A stretch of DNA of 64,000 bases from Thiolinea disciformis DSM 14473 (GTDB lineage Bacteria > Pseudomonadota > Gammaproteobacteria > Thiotrichales > Thiotrichaceae), in assembly GCF_000371925.1 (NCBI RefSeq), contig NZ_AQVE01000003.1, positions 62,001 through 126,000 of the forward strand, in the 5' to 3' direction. The stretch's first letter is position 1, and the number at the start of each line of letters is the position of its first letter. Of the stretch, positions 59,703 through 64,000 are shown piece after piece. The notes beneath the pieces are model-generated. The model saw nothing but the letters and a program-made list of their open reading frames with translations. It made no database searches and was not told the DNA's origin. The translations under genes were made by a program, and so were the position numbers.

Positions 59703-61190
59703 ATGAGTAACGCTATCTCTCCTGTTGATGAACGCTTACCGACTGCCAAATTAGCGACCTTAGGATTGCAGCATGTACTAATCATGTATGCAGGCGCAGT
59801 CGCCGTACCCTTAATTATTGGTCGCGCTTTACAGTTATCGCCCGAACAAATTTCCTTATTGATTTCCGCTGATTTATTCGTATGCGGCATCGTGACCTTG
59901 ATCCAATCGTTCGGCATGACCCAATGGTTCGGCATCCAATTACCGGTCATGATGGGCGTCACCTTTGCTGCTGTTGCCCCTATGTTAAGCATCGCTAAAG
60001 TGCACAGTGGCACACAAGGTGCACAGTTAATCTTCGGTTCGATTATTGGCGCAGGTATTATCTCGATGCTCATTGCACCGCTGGTAAGCCGCCTATTACG
60101 CTTCTTTCCACCAATAGTGACTGGCACTATTATCACCGTTATCGGCATTACACTCATGCGTATTGGGATCAATTGGATTTTTGGCAACCCTGTCGGCCCC
60201 ACCGCCCCCACTTTGGTCAATCCCGAACACACGCAATGGCTAGAAGCCGCCAAAGCCGCCGCTACCACAGGGGGCAATATACCACCAGCACCAGCCAATA
60301 TAAGCCTCGCACCCTCTATGCCTAATCCCAAATATGCTTCGCTTATTAATCTCGGTATAGCATCCTTGGTATTACTAGCGATTCTCTTGATTTCACGTTT
60401 CGCCAAAGGTTTTTTAGCCAATATTGCGGTTTTATTAGGCATTATTATTGGCGGTCTTGTCACCGCAAGCCTAGGCATGATGCATTTTGATAAAGTCGCA
60501 GCTGCACCTTGGCTGGGCTTGGTTTTACCCTTTCAATTTGGTATGCCACAATTTGACGCGATTATGATTTTGACCATGACCCTAGTAATGATTGTGGTCA
60601 TGATTGAATCCACTGGCATGTTTTTAGCGCTGGGTGAGATGACCAATACACCTATTGATCAACAACGTCTTGCGCGTGGCCTACGCACCGATGGTTTAGG
60701 TACTTTAATCGGTGGCATTTTCAATACCTTCCCCTATACCAGCTTTTCACAAAACGTCGGCCTAGTGGCTGTCACAGGGGTACGTAGTCGTTTTGTTTGT
60801 GTTGCAGGTGGAATTATTTTGGTGCTTTTAGGACTATTGCCTAAAATGGCGGCCTTAGTAGAGGCTTTACCAACCGTGGTGCTGGGGGGTGCAGGCTTAG
60901 TGATGTTTGGTATGGTAGCTGCCACCGGTATTCGTATTTTATCGAATGTTGACTTCAAAACTAACCGCCATAATGCCATGATCATTGCCATTTCGATGGG
61001 TATAGGCATGATTCCCTTAGTCGCGCCCCATTTCAAACAATGGATGCCACACGGCATTCATCCCTTGGTTGACTCTGGTATTCTACTCACCTCATTTAGC
61101 GCCTTATTATTAAACTTATTTTTTAATGGCACTCAAACAGACAACAGCGCCGCGATACGAGCTAGTGCCCAAACAGATAGCCATGTTTGA
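59703..61190 (+). CDS. NCS2-family nucleobase:cation symporter
   Basis: A 495-residue inner-membrane transporter with about 14 helices. It carries the NCS2 motif: LATLGLQHVLIMYAGAVAVPLIIGRAL near the N-terminus and SFSQNVGLVAVTGVRSR (QNxG....TG) near residue 350. Members take up uracil, xanthine, uric acid or other purines with protons. A purine or uracil substrate would feed nitrogen release and urea formation, and the neighbouring urease would use the urea. ATG 59703 has AGGAG seven bases upstream; a frame from 59685 adds unneeded residues. A terminator follows. Substrate cannot be decided without close homologues. Confidence 0.93.
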   Translation: MSNAISPVDERLPTAKLATLGLQHVLIMYAGAVAVPLIIGRALQLSPEQISLLISADLFVCGIVTLIQSFGMTQWFGIQLPVMMGVTFAAVAPMLSIAKVHSGTQGAQLIFGSIIGAGIISMLIAPLVSRLLRFFPPIVTGTIITVIGITLMRIGINWIFGNPVGPTAPTLVNPEHTQWLEAAKAAATTGGNIPPAPANISLAPSMPNPKYASLINLGIASLVLLAILLISRFAKGFLANIAVLLGIIIGGLVTASLGMMHFDKVAAAPWLGLVLPFQFGMPQFDAIMILTMTLVMIVVMIESTGMFLALGEMTNTPIDQQRLARGLRTDGLGTLIGGIFNTFPYTSFSQNVGLVAVTGVRSRFVCVAGGIILVLLGLLPKMAALVEALPTVVLGGAGLVMFGMVAATGIRILSNVDFKTNRHNAMIIAISMGIGMIPLVAPHFKQWMPHGIHPLVDSGILLTSFSALLLNLFFNGTQTDNSAAIRASAQTDSHV

Positions 61191-61204
61191 AGCTTTTGCT
61201 AATC

Positions 61205-61234
61205 AAAGATGCGTTTTAAAGGCGCATCTTTTAT
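61205..61234 (+). terminator. Rho-independent terminator
   Basis: Arms AAAGATGCG / CGCATCTTT with a nine-base loop, ending in TTTTA. It follows the NCS2 gene. Confidence 0.85.
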
Positions 61235-61315
61235 GGCCTTAGTTCATGTTGATCAATTCAAGTCGGCCAAATTAAAAATAAAATCCATTAAGTCTTAATG
61301 CCAAAGAAATTGAGC

Positions 61316-61697
61316 TTAAGATTCAATATTTTTATGCTTTTTTATTGGCTGATTTTTACGGTGTTTATGTTTCACTGCACGCTCTTGTTCTCTATTGTTT
61401 TTAGCTGCTTCACGTTCTTGCTCCCTCTGTAATTTTTGCATTTCACGCTCCTGCTCCTCCTGTGCCTTCCGTGTTTCGCGCTCTTGTTCCTCTTTCGATT
61501 TACGCATTTCACGCTCCTCATTCTTCTATTATTTTTTGAGACCCCCGCTCTTGTTCCGCTTGAAATTTCTGTGCTTCGCGCTCGGCCTCTGCTTGAGCTT
61601 TTTGAGTCTCTTGTTGTACTTTATTTTTATTATCGGCAAAACTCTGCATACTAAAGCCTAGAGCCAACATGAAGAAAAAAACTTTTAGAAACCTCAT
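61316..61697 (-). pseudogene. Charged-repeat exported protein gene with a frameshift
   Basis: A minus-strand gene split over two frames. From ATG 61697 the first frame encodes a signal peptide (MRFLKVFFFMLALGFSMQSF) and then QETQKAQAEAEREAQKFQAEQERG, and stops at 61518. The second frame, reaching 61316, resumes the same Gln/Glu/Arg repeat (QEEQEREMQKLQREQEREAA) and ends in a Lys/His-rich tail. The ATG at 61507 used for it is inside the repeat. A one-base shift in the run near 61520-61545 explains both. A homologue would be a periplasmic coiled-coil protein of about 120 residues. A base-call error is possible. Confidence 0.65.
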
Positions 61698-61925
61698 TAA
61701 TCAAACCTCACTATTCAATAATTTTTTACAAACATGACTCCTACTAAAGGCTAATGACTACTGTGGTCAAACAAAACTTAACTCAACTATTTTAAACCAT
61801 TGAGCCATTTTCTTTTCAACGGCTGCAGTTATTAGCTCAACACCCACTAGCACTCTCTTTCTACCCAGTAATTTAGTAAACTAAGCACGATCAAGCGTTG
61901 TCATCGAAAGATCAAGAGGGTTGCT
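61698..61925. other. Intergenic region between divergent genes
   Basis: About 230 AT-rich bases with no gene; promoters of the broken repeat gene and the dehalogenase-like gene should lie here. No clear motif was found. Confidence 0.5.
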
Positions 61926-62603
61926 ATGATTAATCTAGTCGGCAAACGTATTTTAGTCACCCAAGCTAATGCCTTTATGGGGCCTGCCTTGTGTGAAGTG
62001 CTTACTGAATATGGCGCGGATGTTATCGCTAGTGAAGACTCGCTTATCGACGCCACTGCCCCCGCTCAACTGATTGCGGGTGTGGGTAGAATCGATGTCT
62101 TAGTCGCCAATCTTGCTTTAGCTGCCCCCAGCACGGTAGCTGAGCAAGTTAGCGATGAAGAATGGGACACCGTCTTTGCTAGCCTCGTAAATCCCCTCCC
62201 TCGTTTATGTCGCGCTATCTTACCCGCGATGCAAGCGCGACGCTCAGGTAAGATTTTAGTGATGGGGAGTGCTTCCGCATTAAGGGGTATGAAACGAGCC
62301 TCTACTTACAGCGCAGCACGCGGCGCGCAATTAGCTTATGTGCAAGCATTAGGCGTGGAAGTGGCGCCCTTCAATATTCAAGTCAATGCTATCGCGCAAA
62401 ACTTTGTCGATAATCCCACTTATTTCCCAGCGGAAGTCCAAACTAACCCACGCTTTCAAGAACGCTTGCAACGCGAAGTTCCTCTAGGACGCTTAGTAGC
62501 GGCACGTGAAGACACGACATTTGCTGCTTATCTATGTTCGGATGCGGCCAATTGTTTTGTCGGACAGGTATTTCCAGTGGCTGGCGGTTGGGCGATTAAA
62601 TAA
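61926..62603 (+). CDS. Putative halohydrin dehalogenase (SDR-related)
   Basis: A 225-residue SDR-fold protein that lacks two SDR hallmarks. The nucleotide motif TGxxxGxG is replaced by TQANAFMG, which is the halohydrin dehalogenase form T-x4-F-x-G. The catalytic Tyr-x3-Lys is Tyr-x3-Arg in a S-x12-Y-x3-R arrangement (GSASALRGMKRASTYSAAR). Other segments also match that family (RIDVLVANLAL, SGKILVMGSAS, FNIQVNAIAQNFVDNPTYFPAEV, GQVFPVAGGW). These enzymes make epoxides from vicinal haloalcohols and do not use NAD(P). Activity is predicted from motifs, not shown. The ribosome site is AGAGGG. The neighbour folE2 is unrelated. Confidence 0.78.
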   Translation: MINLVGKRILVTQANAFMGPALCEVLTEYGADVIASEDSLIDATAPAQLIAGVGRIDVLVANLALAAPSTVAEQVSDEEWDTVFASLVNPLPRLCRAILPAMQARRSGKILVMGSASALRGMKRASTYSAARGAQLAYVQALGVEVAPFNIQVNAIAQNFVDNPTYFPAEVQTNPRFQERLQREVPLGRLVAAREDTTFAAYLCSDAANCFVGQVFPVAGGWAIK

Positions 62604-62660
62604 AGACCAGTATTACGACCGTGAGTAGCGAACACACTACTCACGTGGCTTAAGATGGGA

Positions 62661-63647
62661 CTAGGCGCGCATATAATCACGTGGATCATCACGATACCCA
62701 CCCTCAACGCCTTTTACTACTATCGCGACCGCGTCATGTGCATGTAAGCTTTCCATGTGATTGACGCGAATCCAGAAATCACGTACCGAAATATCTTCAC
62801 TCATGGCCAGTTTCAAACGGCGTGCCGCATCTTCACAGAACATCAGATTAGCAGCATTCAAGCGCGCAAACTCTTGCTCATCCTCACGTTTAACGGCTGT
62901 TTGCACCGGCGTTTGTAGTGCATTTTCAATCCGATCAATAATGCTCATGAGCGGTAATTGGCGAATCTTTTCCGATAACTTCACTTTCACCTGCGCCACA
63001 CTACGTTGGCTATGCGGTGTGGCACTAATACCTTGAGTGGTTCCCAGCCAATCCAATACACTGTCTGCACTCACCTGCCCTGCACTACCGAAGGCATCGC
63101 GGAAACCTTCTTGAATTAACTGGCGTGCTAAAGCAGCAGAACAAGGACACGTAGAAGAATAAGGCACTTCCACCTGTACTTCCGTTTCAAAATGCCCTTC
63201 GCGCAATTGCGCTATCACTCGAACCGGATAATTCTTCCAACCGGCGTTGTCGCTCAATAAAGCCTTACGTTTCTCAAAATAATTAAAACGGCATTCTAAA
63301 TACGCAGCATTGCTTAACCCCTCATGCGATTGCACAAATTGGTTAATCACTGTACGCAAGGTTTCCGGTGTCAATTCATGCATGCCCAACATATTTTCCA
63401 GCGCTAAATATAGGCGTGACATATGAATGCCCTTGCTGTTGGGGTCAATCAGATTCACATAAGCTTGCACACTGGCTAAGGTTTGAATGCTGCCACCGGT
63501 GGAGTTTGGAACCAGAATCGGCAATTCAATTTGACTCATTCCAACCCAATTCAAGCTGCCTTTCGGGCCTGCATGCGGTTGTTTGGCAATATCCGGCAGC
63601 GCAGTCGTGGCGCACGGCAATTGCTGGCAGGCTTGGCTTACACTCAT
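62661..63647 (-). CDS. folE2: GTP cyclohydrolase FolE2 (type IB)
   Basis: Makes dihydroneopterin triphosphate from GTP, the first step of folate and related pterin synthesis, using a metal that need not be zinc. The 328 residues include IQTLASVQAYVNLIDPNSKGIHMSRLY, VEVPYSSTCPCSAALARQLIQEGF with the conserved metal-binding Cys-Pro-Cys, and GISATPHSQRSVAQVKVKL. ATG 63647 has AGGAG seven bases upstream; the frame from 63707 adds an unrelated lead. I see no Zur box, which some FolE2 genes have. Confidence 0.95.
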   Translation of the reverse strand: MSVSQACQQLPCATTALPDIAKQPHAGPKGSLNWVGMSQIELPILVPNSTGGSIQTLASVQAYVNLIDPNSKGIHMSRLYLALENMLGMHELTPETLRTVINQFVQSHEGLSNAAYLECRFNYFEKRKALLSDNAGWKNYPVRVIAQLREGHFETEVQVEVPYSSTCPCSAALARQLIQEGFRDAFGSAGQVSADSVLDWLGTTQGISATPHSQRSVAQVKVKLSEKIRQLPLMSIIDRIENALQTPVQTAVKREDEQEFARLNAANLMFCEDAARRLKLAMSEDISVRDFWIRVNHMESLHAHDAVAIVVKGVEGGYRDDPRDYMRA

Positions 63648-63856
63648 GGGATTACTCCTGAAACAAAATTCTTTGGCTGTAAATGCGGATAAACTAACAA
63701 AAATCAATACTCGCCAGCAATTTACCCGTTAGACAGATGTAGTATAAGCCCGATAAATCGCCTGCTTATCTCCAAGTTCTGGCGTTAGTCTCTAGCACTT
63801 ACCGTCTATTTACCGTAAAGTGCCACACGTTCGTCGAAAACTCATAGATTTTACGC

Positions 63857-64000
63857 ATGACCAATACCCTGCGCATCGCCACTCGTACTAGCCCACTTGC
63901 CATGTGGCAGGCTGAATATGTTGCTCGCTCTTTACGTGCTTTTCACCCAAACCTATCTGTGGAATTGGTCGGCATGACCACACGTGGCGATAAAATTTTA
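63857..64000 (+). CDS. hemC: Hydroxymethylbilane synthase (partial, runs off the window)
   Basis: The first 48 codons encode [54 protein letters not shown] and the TTRGDKIL loop are the HemC N-terminus (porphobilinogen deaminase, tetrapyrrole pathway). The ATG at 63857 fits the family start. The rest lies beyond the window. Confidence 0.92.
   Translation, partial: MTNTLRIATRTSPLAMWQAEYVARSLRAFHPNLSVELVGMTTRGDKIL

Noticed and set aside
59609-60478. 289-residue minus-strand reading frame over the NCS2 gene
   Set aside because: It is antisense to a clear transporter, with no ribosome site and no family resemblance.

Overview
The window looks like a chromosomal segment from a sulfur-oxidising gammaproteobacterium, probably of the Thiothrix/Thiotrichales kind. 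The taxonomic call is inference. It rests on an Acidithiobacillus-type sulfide:quinone oxidoreductase beside ordinary gammaproteobacterial housekeeping genes (nadC, cca, hspQ, rsmA, folE2, hemC), several large OmpA-type envelope proteins, and an Rpn-type nuclease with TPR debris. I found no tRNA, rRNA, CRISPR array or intact insertion sequence.

Layout. 0-7.2 kb: nadC, sulfide:quinone oxidoreductase, cca, gamma-glutamyltransferase, hspQ behind a sigma-32-like promoter, a TauE/SafE-like membrane protein and a membrane-tethered thioredoxin. 7.3-13.9 kb: two large OmpA-family proteins, one with C-terminal Ig-like domains and one a 1213-residue coiled-coil protein, followed by translationally coupled rsmA. 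14.7-17.3 kb: small accessory genes, an Rpn-like nuclease, a TPR remnant and a glycine-zipper protein. 17.3-20.8 kb: a minus-strand unit of hisS, a divergent HisG-like protein and a LuxR solo. 20.9-30.6 kb: a TetR gene divergent from a fatty-acid beta-oxidation operon (crotonase, MarC, fadH, acyl-CoA dehydrogenase, SCP2, fadB, fadA), with a clear three-half-site operator between them. 31-39.8 kb: a molybdopterin oxidoreductase, a CZB zinc-sensor protein, a membrane pseudokinase, a winged-helix/TPR regulator, a lipoprotein and a DUF1287 protein. 39.9-42.5 kb: a BtuFCD/FecBCDE-type ABC importer. 42.5-46.2 kb: a TakP-like TRAP transporter whose large permease carries an odd repeated tail.

46.2-61.2 kb is a nitrogen-scavenging region. 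The urease cluster is split: orf73-ureDABC at 59.4-56.0 kb and ureEFG at 48.0-46.2 kb, separated by about 8 kb of accessory genes and decayed fragments. Both halves, and the divergent NCS2 nucleobase permease, have GG-N10-GC sigma-54-type promoter matches. GCAC-N7-GTGC (NtrC-like) sites lie near them. The halves therefore seem to have kept, or regained, common nitrogen control.

61.3-64 kb holds a frameshifted charged-repeat gene, a short-chain-dehydrogenase-like protein with the exact motif set of halohydrin dehalogenases, folE2, and the start of hemC.

The observations I rank highest are the split but co-regulated urease cluster, the candidate halohydrin dehalogenase, the hisS/HisG-like/LuxR unit, and the pseudokinase divergent from a winged-helix/TPR regulator.
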